The position numbers and the translations under genes were made by a program. This document shows positions 8,399 to 17,685 of a DNA stretch of 64,000 nt, piece by piece (within the stretch, counting starts at the first letter, position 1; each line of letters starts with the position of its first letter). The notes beneath the pieces are model-generated. The model was not told where the DNA came from and made no database searches. It saw nothing but the letters and a program-made list of their open reading frames with translations. This DNA comes from Pseudomonas lini (lineage in GTDB: Bacteria > Pseudomonadota > Gammaproteobacteria > Pseudomonadales > Pseudomonadaceae), in assembly GCF_030812475.1 (NCBI RefSeq), contig NZ_JAUSSR010000011.1:124001-188000 (forward strand). Direction: 5' to 3'.

Positions 8399-9658
8399 TT
8401 AGAAGTTGCCCTGGACCCAGCTCTTGAAGCGATCGAGCAAGGCGACTTTCGGTTCTTCATTGCTGTAGCTGTCGCGGCTGCTGATGCCCGAGAACGAAAT
8501 CCCGTCGGACTGCTTTTGCAGGCCATACATCAACAGGCCCACGCCAGTGGAGTAGATCGGGTTGCGGACCACGTCATCCAGGCCCTTGACGCCATGGGGC
8601 ACGCCCAGGCGGACCGGCATGTGGAAGATCTCTTCAGCCAGTTCGACTGCGCCTTCCATCTTCGAGGTGCCACCGGTCAGCACAATGCCGGCCGGGATCA
8701 GGTCTTCGTAGCCGCTACGACGCAGTTCGGCCTGGATCAGCGTGAACAGTTCGTCGTAACGCGGCTCGACCACTTCGGCAAGGGCCTGGCGGGACAACTC
8801 CCGCGGCGGACGGTCGCCGACGCTTGGCACCTTGATGGTTTCACCGGCACCGGCCAGCTTGGCCAGGGCGCAGGCGTAGCGAATCTTGATTTCTTCGGCG
8901 TACTGGGTCGGGGTGCGCAACGCCATGGCGATGTCGTTGGTCACCTGGTCGCCCGCGATCGGAATCACCGCGGTGTGACGGATCGCGCCTTCGGTGAAGA
9001 TCGCGATGTCGGTGGTGCCGCCGCCGATGTCCACCAGGCACACGCCCAGCTCTTTCTCGTCGTCGGTCAGGACCGAATAGGCCGACGCCAACTGCTCGAG
9101 AATGATGTCGTCGATTTCCAGGCCGCAGCGACGCACGCATTTTTCAATGTTCTGTGCAGCGTTGACGGCGCAGGTCACCACGTGGACCTTGGCTTCCAGG
9201 CGTACGCCGGACATGCCCAGCGGTTCACGCACGCCTTCCTGGTTATCGATCACATAATCCTGCGGCAGGGTGTGCAGCACGCGCTGGTCAGCCGGGATCG
9301 CCACGGCCTGGGCGGCGTCGAGTACACGCTCGAGGTCGGCTGAGCTGACCTCGCGATCGCGAATCGCCACGATGCCGTGGGAGTTCAGGCTGCGGATGTG
9401 ATTGCCCGCTACGCCAACGAACGCCGAGTGGATCCGGCAACCGGCCATCAGCTGCGCTTCTTCGATCGCGCGCTGGATCGACTGCACGGTGGACTCGATG
9501 TTCACCACCACGCCTTTTTTCAGGCCACGGGACGGATGGGTACCGATGCCGACGATTTCCAGCGTGCCGTCGTCCGAGACCTCGCCGACCAGCGCCACCA
9601 CCTTGGAGGTGCCGATATCGAGACCGACGATCATTTTGCCGCTTTGCACGTTTGCCAT
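8399..9658 (-). CDS. ftsA: Cell division protein FtsA
   Basis: Actin-like ATPase that tethers FtsZ to the membrane, 419 aa. Seen are the phosphate-1 motif IVGLDIGTSKV, the phosphate-2 motif VDIGGGTTDIAIF, the adenosine motif VLTGGTSKMEG, and the C-terminal amphipathic targeting helix (LLDRFKSWVQGNF). The gene follows ftsQ after only 14 bases, in the usual dcw order ftsQ-ftsA-ftsZ. Confidence 0.99.
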   Translation of the reverse strand: MANVQSGKMIVGLDIGTSKVVALVGEVSDDGTLEIVGIGTHPSRGLKKGVVVNIESTVQSIQRAIEEAQLMAGCRIHSAFVGVAGNHIRSLNSHGIVAIRDREVSSADLERVLDAAQAVAIPADQRVLHTLPQDYVIDNQEGVREPLGMSGVRLEAKVHVVTCAVNAAQNIEKCVRRCGLEIDDIILEQLASAYSVLTDDEKELGVCLVDIGGGTTDIAIFTEGAIRHTAVIPIAGDQVTNDIAMALRTPTQYAEEIKIRYACALAKLAGAGETIKVPSVGDRPPRELSRQALAEVVEPRYDELFTLIQAELRRSGYEDLIPAGIVLTGGTSKMEGAVELAEEIFHMPVRLGVPHGVKGLDDVVRNPIYSTGVGLLMYGLQKQSDGISFSGISSRDSYSNEEPKVALLDRFKSWVQGNF

Positions 9659-9672
9659 GGGTCCTGCCTCTC

Positions 9673-10542
9673 TTAATTCTTCGCGACAGCGGGTTGGGCT
9701 GTCGTAGGCGCTACCGGTTCCCGCCAGCCAACAGCGAGGCCGTTGGCGTAGCGCAGATCGATGCGCGCAATGTTCGTAATCTGTTCTTTGAGCGTCTTGT
9801 CATAGATGGCAATGAATCGGCGCATCTTTTCCACCTGGTTGCCGCGTCCCAGCAGCAGTTCGATTCCCGGACCCGCGCTGCCTGCGCCGGTGGTCAGGAA
9901 CCAGCTGCCTCGATCACGCAACTCCAGCCGTGCAATCGAGAAGCCCAACGGCCTGAGCATCTGGCTCAGCACCTGGTATTGCTGCATTACTTTCTGTTGA
10001 GCCCGTTGTGGGCCGAACAGCTGTGGCAAGTGTTCGTAGTTCGCCAGTTCACGCGGGGTGAACGCCTGCCCCTGGTTGTTCAACAGCGATTCGTCGCCCC
10101 AACGGGCCACCGGCAGTTGTTCTTCCAGGCGGATCACCACTTGATCCGGCCACACCCTGCGTACTTCCGCGTGGGCAATCCATGGCATCTGCTCCAGCTC
10201 GGTGCGCATGCCCGCCAGGTCGATGGTGAAGAAGCTCGCCGCCACGAACGGGGCGATCCGCTGCTGCACCGCTTGCTGGCTGATGTAGCTCAGGTCGCCC
10301 TGCACCGCGATCTTGCTGATCGGCCGGTCGGCGTATGGCAGCAAACGTTGCGTGCCTTCGTAGGTGCCGAACCCCAGCGCTACCAGCAGCACCGGCCAGA
10401 ACAGGCTTTTGATGAAAGCAAAATTGGCTTTCGGCAGGCGCGCGGACATCGGCTCTTTGGCCACCATTCGGCTGGCACCCCGCGGCACCGGCTTGCGGCC
10501 GGTCGGTGCGGGAGGCTGATGTCTGAGCTGGGCGCCTTGCAT
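9673..10542 (-). CDS. ftsQ: Cell division protein FtsQ
   Basis: Bitopic divisome protein of 289 aa that links early and late division proteins. A cytoplasmic N-terminus of about 45 residues is followed by one TM segment (SLFWPVLLVALGFGTYEG), a POTRA domain (ISKIAVQGDLSYISQQAVQQ...) and the beta domain with the DLRYANGLAVGWR strand. The ATG at 10542 (MQGAQLRHQ) is preferred over the upstream in-frame start because it lies 4 bases after the ddlB stop; the longer version would be read from inside ddlB. Confidence 0.97.
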   Translation of the reverse strand: MQGAQLRHQPPAPTGRKPVPRGASRMVAKEPMSARLPKANFAFIKSLFWPVLLVALGFGTYEGTQRLLPYADRPISKIAVQGDLSYISQQAVQQRIAPFVAASFFTIDLAGMRTELEQMPWIAHAEVRRVWPDQVVIRLEEQLPVARWGDESLLNNQGQAFTPRELANYEHLPQLFGPQRAQQKVMQQYQVLSQMLRPLGFSIARLELRDRGSWFLTTGAGSAGPGIELLLGRGNQVEKMRRFIAIYDKTLKEQITNIARIDLRYANGLAVGWREPVAPTTAQPAVAKN

Positions 10543-10546
10543 GGTC

Positions 10547-11527
10547 TTAACCTCGCGGCTCGTTGTGACTGGCGGCGTTACCGGCAACGCTTGCCGCCAG
10601 AATCGCCAATACCAGTTGCTGGAAATCCAGGCCGGCGGCACGGGCCGCCATCGGCACCAGACTGTGATCGGTCATGCCCGGTGCTGTATTGACTTCAAGG
10701 AACCAGAACTGGCCGTCGGCGTCCTGCATCACGTCTGCCCTGCCCCAACCGGCGATACCCAGCGCCTCACAGGCTTTGGCCGTGAGGTCCATGAGTTCTT
10801 GTTCCTTGCTGCTGTCGAGACCGCAGGGGATCCGGTACTGGGTATCGGATGCCACGTACTTGGCGTCGTAGTCGTAGAAACTGTGGGTCGTGCCCAGGGC
10901 AATCGGGGGCAACACCTGGTCACGCAGGGTGGCGATGGTGAACTCCGGACCTTGTATCCATTGCTCGACCAACACTTGCGAATCGTAGGTACTGGCCGCT
11001 TTCCACGCGTCGATCAATTCAGACGCGCCAGTCACTTTGGCCATGCCGATACTTGAACCTTCATGGGCCGGTTTGACGATCAAAGGGAAGCCCAGTTCCG
11101 TCGCTGCCGAAATACAATCGGCCTCGCAGCTCAGCACTGCATGGCGTGGCGTCGGAATGCCCAGGCTGTGCCAGACCTGTTTGGTGCGCAGCTTGTCCAT
11201 CGCCAGCGCCGAGGCCAGGATGCCGCTGCCCGTGTATGGGATGCCCAGGCATTCGAGCAGGCCCTGCATGCTGCCGTCTTCACCGCCACGACCGTGGAGG
11301 ATGATGAAGGCGCGGTCGATCTTTTCGTTCATCAGGCGCTGCAGCAAATCATCGCCGACGTCGAGACCGAACGCGTCTACACCGGCGCTGAGCAGCGCGT
11401 CGAGCACCGCGTTACCCGACTTCAGGGACACTTCACGCTCGGCACTCTTGCCGCCGAACAGCACGGCGACCCGGCCGAAGTCTTTCGGCGCGACAGTGGA
11501 GACGAGGTTGGCGTAAGCAGCAGTCAT
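10547..11527 (-). CDS. ddlB: D-alanine--D-alanine ligase
   Basis: ATP-grasp ligase making the D-Ala-D-Ala dipeptide for the muropeptide stem, cytoplasmic, 326 aa. N-terminal substrate motif VAVLFGGKSAEREVSLKSG with conserved Glu, HGRGGEDGSMQG loop, ATP-grasp core PLIVKPAHEGSSIGM, and Mg-binding FLEVNTAPGMTDHS. Start chosen at ATG 11527 (MTAAYANL), which overlaps the murC stop by four bases (ATGA). A longer in-frame extension lies inside murC and is not credible. Confidence 0.98.
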   Translation of the reverse strand: MTAAYANLVSTVAPKDFGRVAVLFGGKSAEREVSLKSGNAVLDALLSAGVDAFGLDVGDDLLQRLMNEKIDRAFIILHGRGGEDGSMQGLLECLGIPYTGSGILASALAMDKLRTKQVWHSLGIPTPRHAVLSCEADCISAATELGFPLIVKPAHEGSSIGMAKVTGASELIDAWKAASTYDSQVLVEQWIQGPEFTIATLRDQVLPPIALGTTHSFYDYDAKYVASDTQYRIPCGLDSSKEQELMDLTAKACEALGIAGWGRADVMQDADGQFWFLEVNTAPGMTDHSLVPMAARAAGLDFQQLVLAILAASVAGNAASHNEPRG

Positions 11528-12984
11528 TTCAACTTCCCCACGCTCGGCGCGGCAACGGCACCAGCGAACAACGGACTCTTCAACAACTTCGGTGCGAGAC
11601 CGCCGATATCGCCGGCGCCCTGGCACAGCAGAATGTCGCCGGCACGCAGCAGCGGCTTGACCAGCGGCGCCAGATCGACGCCACGCTCGATGTAGATCGG
11701 GTCGAGCTGACCGCGCTGGCGGATGCTGTTGCACAGCTTGCGGCTGTCAGCCCCGGGGATCGGCTCTTCGCCGGCGGGATAGACTTCCATCAGCAGCAGG
11801 ACGTTGGCATCGGCCAGTACATTGACGAAATCGTCGTACAGGTCGCGGGTACGGCTGTAGCGGTGCGGCTGGTAAACCATCACCAGGCGACGCTCCGGCC
11901 AGCCACCGCGCACGGCCTTGATCACCGCGGCCACTTCGGTCGGGTGGTGTCCGTAGTCGTCGACCAGCATCACGTTGCCGCCTTCCACCGGCAGTTCGCC
12001 ATAGACCTGGAAGCGGCGACCGACGCCCTGGAACCCCGACAGGCCCTGGACGATGGCTTCGTCGCTGACGCCCTCGTCAGTGGCGATGCAGATGGTGGCC
12101 AGTGAGTTGAGCACGTTGTGGTTGCCCGGCATGTTCACCGAGACATCCAGCGGTTCACGGTCCGGGCGCAGCACGGTGAAGAAGGTCTGCATGCCTTGCT
12201 GGCGCACATTGATCGCGCGCACGTCGGCGTCGTCGTCAAAGCCATAAGTGACGGTCGGACGCTTGACCAATGGCAGGATTTCGCGCACCACCGGATCGTC
12301 CAGGCACACTACCGCCAGACCGTAGAACGGCAGGTTGTGCAGGAATTCGACGAAGGTTTTCTTCAGCTTGTTGAAGTCACCGTCGTAGGTCGCCATGTGA
12401 TCGGCGTCGATGTTGGTGACCACGGCCACCAGCGGCTGCAAGTGCAGGAAACTGGCGTCGCTTTCATCGGCTTCGGCGATCAGGTAGCGGCTGGTGCCGA
12501 GCTGGGCATTGGTGCCCGCTGCATTCAGACGACCACCGATCACGAACGTCGGGTCCAGGCCACCGGCGGCGAACACCGAAGCGATCAGGCTGGTGGTGGT
12601 GGTTTTACCGTGGGTACCGGCGACGGCGATGCCGTGGCGATAACGCATCAGTTCGGCGAGCATTTCTGCCCGCGGCACCACCGGAATCCGGCGTTCCAGG
12701 GCGGTGGCGACTTCCGGGTTGGAGGTGTTCACGGCACTGGAGGTGACCAGTACATCGGCGGTCGCGGCGTTCTCGGCACGGTGGCCGATAAAGATCTGGG
12801 CGCCAAAGGACTCGAGACGCTCGGTCACCGGCGAGGCCTTCAGGTCGGAACCGGACACTTGATAACCCAGGTTCAGCAGCACTTCGGCAATACCGCACAT
12901 GCCCACGCCGCCGATACCGACGAAATGGATGCGACGGATGCGGCGCATTTCCGGATGTGGCATGGCTTTCTGATTCTCAACCAT
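11524..12984 (-). CDS. murC: UDP-N-acetylmuramate--L-alanine ligase
   Basis: Mur ligase adding L-Ala to UDP-MurNAc, cytoplasmic, 486 aa. N-terminal nucleotide-binding HFVGIGGVGMCGIAEVL, central P-loop AGTHGKTTTTS, and the C-terminal ligase domain with DDYGHHPTEV and YQPHRYSRTRDL. ATG 12984 (MVENQKAM) overlaps the last 8 bases of murG; ATG at MPHPEMRR is an internal alternative. Ends in an ATGA overlap with ddlB. Confidence 0.98.
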   Translation of the reverse strand: MVENQKAMPHPEMRRIRRIHFVGIGGVGMCGIAEVLLNLGYQVSGSDLKASPVTERLESFGAQIFIGHRAENAATADVLVTSSAVNTSNPEVATALERRIPVVPRAEMLAELMRYRHGIAVAGTHGKTTTTSLIASVFAAGGLDPTFVIGGRLNAAGTNAQLGTSRYLIAEADESDASFLHLQPLVAVVTNIDADHMATYDGDFNKLKKTFVEFLHNLPFYGLAVVCLDDPVVREILPLVKRPTVTYGFDDDADVRAINVRQQGMQTFFTVLRPDREPLDVSVNMPGNHNVLNSLATICIATDEGVSDEAIVQGLSGFQGVGRRFQVYGELPVEGGNVMLVDDYGHHPTEVAAVIKAVRGGWPERRLVMVYQPHRYSRTRDLYDDFVNVLADANVLLLMEVYPAGEEPIPGADSRKLCNSIRQRGQLDPIYIERGVDLAPLVKPLLRAGDILLCQGAGDIGGLAPKLLKSPLFAGAVAAPSVGKLK

Positions 12985-14047
12985 GGGCCACCTCCAGGCA
13001 GGTATCGACCACGTTTCGGGTGGCATCGGGTTTGGCCAGGCGGCGGGCGGCGGTTGCCATGTCGGCGAGTCGTTGTGGTTGCATCAGGACCTCTGTCAGG
13101 CGTGCGGCAAGATCCGCTGCGCCAGTCGTTCTTTGTGGCATCAGGAAGGCAGCGCCTTCACGGGCCAAATAATCGGCGTTGCGGGTCTGGTGATCGTCGA
13201 TCGCATGGGGCAATGGCACCAGCATCGAGGGCAGACCGGCGGCAGCCAGTTCACTGATGGTCAGCGCGCCTGCGCGGCACACCACCAGGTCGGCCCAGCC
13301 ATAGGCTTGGGCCATGTCTTTGATGAAGGCCTGCACTTGCGCCTCGACGCCAGCCGCGCGATAGCGCTCTGCGGTCACTTCATCGTGGTTTTTGCCGGCT
13401 TGATGAAACACGTCCGGACGCAGGTCGGGGGCGACTTGCGACAGGGCTTCAGGCAGCAATTTGTTCAACGGTTCTGCGCCCAGGCTTCCGCCCAGGATCA
13501 GCAAACGCGCCTTGCGACCTGCCAGGGCGGGTCGCGGTGTATCGAGGAACAGTTCGGTGCGCACCGGGTTACCGGTGGTCCGACGGCTGCCCGACAGGGT
13601 AAAGGTGTCGGGGAACGCTTCACAGACCCGGGCGGCCAACGGCACCAGCAACCGATTGGCGGTACCCGCCACGGCGTTCTGCTCGTGAACGATTACCGGC
13701 ACGCCGGCCAGTTTGGCTGCGACACCGCCAGGGCCGGTCACAAATCCACCAAAGCCGACCACACACACCGGCCGCAGCTGGCGAATGATCGCCCGTGCCT
13801 GCCAAATGGACTTGAGCACCATGAACGGCGCCTGAAGCAGGGACAGCTTGCCCTTGCCCCGCACACCGCTGGCGTTGATCCGGTGCAGTTCGATACCGGC
13901 CAGCGGCACCAACTCATTCTCGATGCCGCGCGGGGTCCCGAGCCAATGTACGGTGTAACCCCGGGCCTGGAACTCGCGGGCACAGGCCAGCGCCGGGAAC
14001 ACGTGGCCACCGGTGCCGCCCGCCATGATCAAGACGTTAGCGCCCAT
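12977..14047 (-). CDS. murG: UDP-GlcNAc--lipid I N-acetylglucosaminyltransferase
   Basis: GT-B glycosyltransferase on the inner face of the cytoplasmic membrane that makes lipid II, 356 aa. Glycine-rich acceptor loops MAGGTGGHVFPALA and GFGGFVTGPGG, donor-binding loop GGSLGAEPLN, and the UDP-GlcNAc motif CRAGALTISELAAAGLP. ATG 14047 (MGANVLIM) lies 11 bases inside the 3' end of ftsW. Confidence 0.98.
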   Translation of the reverse strand: MGANVLIMAGGTGGHVFPALACAREFQARGYTVHWLGTPRGIENELVPLAGIELHRINASGVRGKGKLSLLQAPFMVLKSIWQARAIIRQLRPVCVVGFGGFVTGPGGVAAKLAGVPVIVHEQNAVAGTANRLLVPLAARVCEAFPDTFTLSGSRRTTGNPVRTELFLDTPRPALAGRKARLLILGGSLGAEPLNKLLPEALSQVAPDLRPDVFHQAGKNHDEVTAERYRAAGVEAQVQAFIKDMAQAYGWADLVVCRAGALTISELAAAGLPSMLVPLPHAIDDHQTRNADYLAREGAAFLMPQRTTGAADLAARLTEVLMQPQRLADMATAARRLAKPDATRNVVDTCLEVAHG

Positions 14048-15254
14048 GGGTCGGCTCCTCGGCGAAGTCGCTCTCCTGGAACTCCATCTCTTCACTGCCC
14101 AGGTGGGTTCGACTCTCCCACTCGATGCGCAGCAACAAGCCCAGACAGGCACAGCAGATCACCAGCGAACTACCGCCATAACTGAGGAACGGCAGGGTGA
14201 GGCCCTTGGTCGGCAGCAGGCCGACGTTCACCCCGATGTTGATCAGGAACTGACCGATCCACAGGAACGACAGGCCGTAGGCCACATACGCCGCGAAATA
14301 CTGCTTGGCTTTTTCGGCCCACAAACCGATGTACATGCCACGCACGCACACGAACACGAACAGGCCGACAGTGCACAGGGAACCCACCATGCCGAGCTCT
14401 TCGGCCAGGACCGAGAACACGAAGTCAGTGTGAGCTTCCGGCAGGTAGAACTGCTTCTGCACGCTATTGCCCAGGCCGACGCCCAGCCACTCGCCACGAC
14501 CGAAGGCGATCAACGCCTGGGTCAACTGGTAGCCGGAACCGAACTGGTCGGCCCAGGGGTCGGTAAAGGTAATCAGACGCGCCATCCGGTAGGGTTGCGC
14601 CTGCACCAGGACGGTCACCGCCCCGACGGCCAGCGCCACCATCAAGGTGAAGCGGAACAACCCGACCCCGCCGAGGAACAGCATCGCGGCCGCAGCGCCC
14701 ATCATGACCACGGTGGCACCGAAGTCCGGCTCCATCAGCAGCAGCCCGGCCATCGGCAGCAGCACGATGAAGGGCTTGAAGAACCCCATCCAGCTTTCGC
14801 GCACTTCTTTCTGGCGACGCACGAGGTAACCGGCGAGGTAAATGACGACGAATACCTTGGCGATTTCCGATGGCTGAACGTTGAAGAAACTGAAACCGAT
14901 CCAGCGCATGGACCCGTTTACCTCACGGCCGATCCCCGGGATGATCACCATCACCAGCAACCCGAAGGCGCCAAGCAGCATCAACCAGCCGAGACGTTGC
15001 CAGGTGGCGATCGGAATCATCATGGTGACGACGCACGCCCCCAGGCCGAGCACCAGGTAAATCAGGTGGCGGATCATGTGGTACAGGGTGTTGCCCGATT
15101 GCACCGCGGCCACTTCCGACGATGCGGAAGTGATCATGACCAGCCCCAGGCCGAGCAGCGCCAGGCAACCGGCTAGCATGGGAAAGTCGAGGTCGATACC
15201 GCGCCCGGTGATGATCGGCGATGGATACGGCTTGATGATGTTTCTCAGGCTCAT
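14037..15254 (-). CDS. ftsW: SEDS peptidoglycan glycosyltransferase FtsW
   Basis: Polytopic septal peptidoglycan polymerase of the SEDS family, 405 aa with about ten TM segments, working with the PBP FtsI encoded in the same cluster. Conserved SEDS pieces are visible: the PSEIAKVFVVIYLA helix, the long loop with GNSVQKQFYLPEAHTDFVFSVLAEELG, and the final GLTLPFLSYGGSSL. Stop of murD and start of ftsW overlap as ATGA. Confidence 0.98.
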   Translation of the reverse strand: MSLRNIIKPYPSPIITGRGIDLDFPMLAGCLALLGLGLVMITSASSEVAAVQSGNTLYHMIRHLIYLVLGLGACVVTMMIPIATWQRLGWLMLLGAFGLLVMVIIPGIGREVNGSMRWIGFSFFNVQPSEIAKVFVVIYLAGYLVRRQKEVRESWMGFFKPFIVLLPMAGLLLMEPDFGATVVMMGAAAAMLFLGGVGLFRFTLMVALAVGAVTVLVQAQPYRMARLITFTDPWADQFGSGYQLTQALIAFGRGEWLGVGLGNSVQKQFYLPEAHTDFVFSVLAEELGMVGSLCTVGLFVFVCVRGMYIGLWAEKAKQYFAAYVAYGLSFLWIGQFLINIGVNVGLLPTKGLTLPFLSYGGSSLVICCACLGLLLRIEWESRTHLGSEEMEFQESDFAEEPTHGR

Positions 15255-16597
15255 GCCAGATCCTCCACGGCGCGGACGAACTGGTGACCACGGTCTTCAT
15301 AGTTCTTGAACATGTCGAAACTGGCGCAGGCCGGCGACAACAGCACCGCGTCGCCCTGTTCTGCAATGGCGCGGCATTGTTCCACGGCTTCGACTAGCGA
15401 ACCCACGCGAATCAGCGGCACGGCATCGCCAATGGCTTCCGCGATCTTGTCGGCGTCACGGCCGAGCAAAATGACCGCGCGGCAGTTGACCGCAACCGGA
15501 TCCCGCAGGTCCTTGAACTCGGCACCCTTGCCGTCGCCACCGGCGATCAGCACGAGTTTGCCGTCTATGTCCGCTCCCAGGCCTTCGATGGCGGCCAGTG
15601 CGGCGCCGACGTTGGTGGCTTTGGAATCGTTGTAGTAGCTCACGCCGTCCAGGTCGCGGACCCATTGGCAGCGATGCTCAAGCCCGGCAAAGGTGCGCAG
15701 GCTCGCGAGCATGGCCTCGAACGGCAGGCCGACGGCATGGCCCAGCGCCAATGCCGCCAGGGCGTTGGACTGGTTATGCGCGCCGCGGATTTTCAACTCG
15801 CGCACCGGCATCAGGTTCTGGAACTCGAAGGCCAAGTACTTCTCGCCATCTTCTTCGCGAATACCGAACGCCTTGAAATCGGGCTTGCTCAAGCCGAAGG
15901 TCCAGCATGGCTGGCCCTCGCCTATCAACGGACGGCTCAGGGCATCCTGACGGTTGACCACGAACTGCCTGGCACCACGGAAAATCCGGTGCTTGGCCAG
16001 GTGATAGGCCGGCAGACCGCTGTAGCGGTCCATGTGGTCTTCGCTGACATTGAGCACGGTCGCCACTTCAGCGCCGAGGTGGTCAGTGGTTTCCAGCTGG
16101 AAGCTCGACAGCTCCATCACGTACAGCTCGACATCGTCGCTGAGCAAGTCCAGCGCCGGCGTGCCGAGGTTGCCCCCGACAGCGACACGCTTGCCCGCCG
16201 CTGCGGCCATCTCGCCGACCAGGGTGGTGACGGTGCTTTTCGCGTTGGAACCGCTGATGGCGACAATCGGCGCCTTCGCGTTACGCGCGAACAACTCGAT
16301 ATCGCCGGACAATTTCACGCCACGGGCGGCGGCAGCCTGCAGGGCCGGGGTCGCCAGCGCCAGGCCGGGGCTCACGTAGAGCTCGTCGGCGCGGCACAGG
16401 AATTCGACGTCCAGCTCGCCACAACGCACTTCCACGTGCGGATAGTCACGCTTGAGCGTGGCCAGTTCCGGTGGATTTTCCCGCGTATCGGCGACGGCAA
16501 ACGACGTGCCCCGGTTCGCCAGGAAGCGAACCAGGGACATGCCGCTCTTGCCGAGGCCGACAACGATGCGGAAGTGGTCAGAAGCGATCAGAGACAC
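15251..16597 (-). CDS. murD: UDP-MurNAc-L-alanine--D-glutamate ligase
   Basis: Mur ligase adding D-Glu to UDP-MurNAc-L-Ala, cytoplasmic, 448 aa. N-terminal IVVGLGKSGMSLVRFL, ATP-binding SGSNAKSTVTTL (P-loop with Ala where the common version has Gly), central NVSEDHMDRY, and YYNDSKATN/GGDGKGAEF in the C-terminal domain. Starts 5 bases after the mraY stop. Confidence 0.98.
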   Translation of the reverse strand: MSLIASDHFRIVVGLGKSGMSLVRFLANRGTSFAVADTRENPPELATLKRDYPHVEVRCGELDVEFLCRADELYVSPGLALATPALQAAAARGVKLSGDIELFARNAKAPIVAISGSNAKSTVTTLVGEMAAAAGKRVAVGGNLGTPALDLLSDDVELYVMELSSFQLETTDHLGAEVATVLNVSEDHMDRYSGLPAYHLAKHRIFRGARQFVVNRQDALSRPLIGEGQPCWTFGLSKPDFKAFGIREEDGEKYLAFEFQNLMPVRELKIRGAHNQSNALAALALGHAVGLPFEAMLASLRTFAGLEHRCQWVRDLDGVSYYNDSKATNVGAALAAIEGLGADIDGKLVLIAGGDGKGAEFKDLRDPVAVNCRAVILLGRDADKIAEAIGDAVPLIRVGSLVEAVEQCRAIAEQGDAVLLSPACASFDMFKNYEDRGHQFVRAVEDLA

Positions 16598-16602
16598 TCG
16601 TT

Positions 16603-17685
16603 CTACCTCAGCTTCAGGGTGGCAAGGCCGACCAGTACCAGAATCACGGTGATGATCCAGAAACGGACGATCACACGCGGCTCGGGCCAGCCCTTGAGTT
16701 CAAAGTGGTGGTGAATCGGTGCCATGCGGAACACACGGCGACCGGTCAGCTTGAAGGATGCAACCTGGATGACGACCGACAGGGTCTCCATCACGAACAC
16801 GCCGCCCATGATGAACAGGACGATTTCCTGACGGACGATCACCGCGATAGTGCCCAGGGCCGCGCCCAGCGCCAGCGCGCCCACGTCGCCCATGAACACC
16901 TGGGCCGGATAGGTGTTGAACCAGAGGAAGCCCAGGCCCGCGCCGATCAGCGCACCGCAGAATACGATCAACTCGCCGGCGCCCGGCACATAAGGAATCA
17001 GCAGGTATTCGGCGAACTTCACGTTACCCGAGAGGTAGCAGAAGATCCCCAGCCCGCCGCCAACCATCACGGTCGGCATGATCGCCAGGCCGTCGAGGCC
17101 ATCGGTCAGGTTCACCGCGTTGCTCGAACCGACGATCACGAAATAGGTCAGGACGATGAAGCCTGCGCCCAGCGCAATGCTGTGATCCTTGAGCATCGGC
17201 AGGATCAGGGTGGTTTCCACCGGCGTCGTGGCGGTCATGAACAGGAAGATCGCCGCCCCAAGGCCGAACACCGATTGCCAGAAGTATTTCCAGCGACTCG
17301 GCAGGCCACGGGAGTTCTTCTCGATCACCTTGCGATAGTCGTCGACCCAGCCAATGGCGCCGAACAGCAAGGTCACCAGCAGCACGGTCCAGACATAACG
17401 GTTGCTCAGGTCAGCCCAAAGCAAGGTGCTGACGCCAATGGACGACAGAATCAGCGCGCCGCCCATGGTCGGGGTGCCGGATTTGGACAGGTGCGATTGT
17501 GGACCGTCGTTACGAACGGATTGACCGATCTGACGGCTCTGCAAAGTACGGATCATCCACGGGCCATAGCACAGCGACAAAACCAACGCGGTCAGCACAC
17601 CGAGGATCCCGCGCAGGGTCAGGTACTGGAAGACCGCGAAGCCTTTGTAGAACTGTTGCATATACTCCGCCAGCAGCAGCAGCAT
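16603..17685 (-). CDS. mraY: Phospho-N-acetylmuramoyl-pentapeptide transferase (lipid I synthase)
   Basis: Ten-TM integral enzyme that moves phospho-MurNAc-pentapeptide onto undecaprenyl phosphate. 360 aa from ATG 17685 (MLLLLAEYMQ), exactly the usual family length; the upstream in-frame start lies inside murF. Catalytic signatures: the DD pair in GWVDDYRKV, NLTDGLDGLAI, and the HHH motif in MAPIHHHFELKG. TAATG overlap with the end of murF. Confidence 0.98.
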   Translation of the reverse strand: MLLLLAEYMQQFYKGFAVFQYLTLRGILGVLTALVLSLCYGPWMIRTLQSRQIGQSVRNDGPQSHLSKSGTPTMGGALILSSIGVSTLLWADLSNRYVWTVLLVTLLFGAIGWVDDYRKVIEKNSRGLPSRWKYFWQSVFGLGAAIFLFMTATTPVETTLILPMLKDHSIALGAGFIVLTYFVIVGSSNAVNLTDGLDGLAIMPTVMVGGGLGIFCYLSGNVKFAEYLLIPYVPGAGELIVFCGALIGAGLGFLWFNTYPAQVFMGDVGALALGAALGTIAVIVRQEIVLFIMGGVFVMETLSVVIQVASFKLTGRRVFRMAPIHHHFELKGWPEPRVIVRFWIITVILVLVGLATLKLR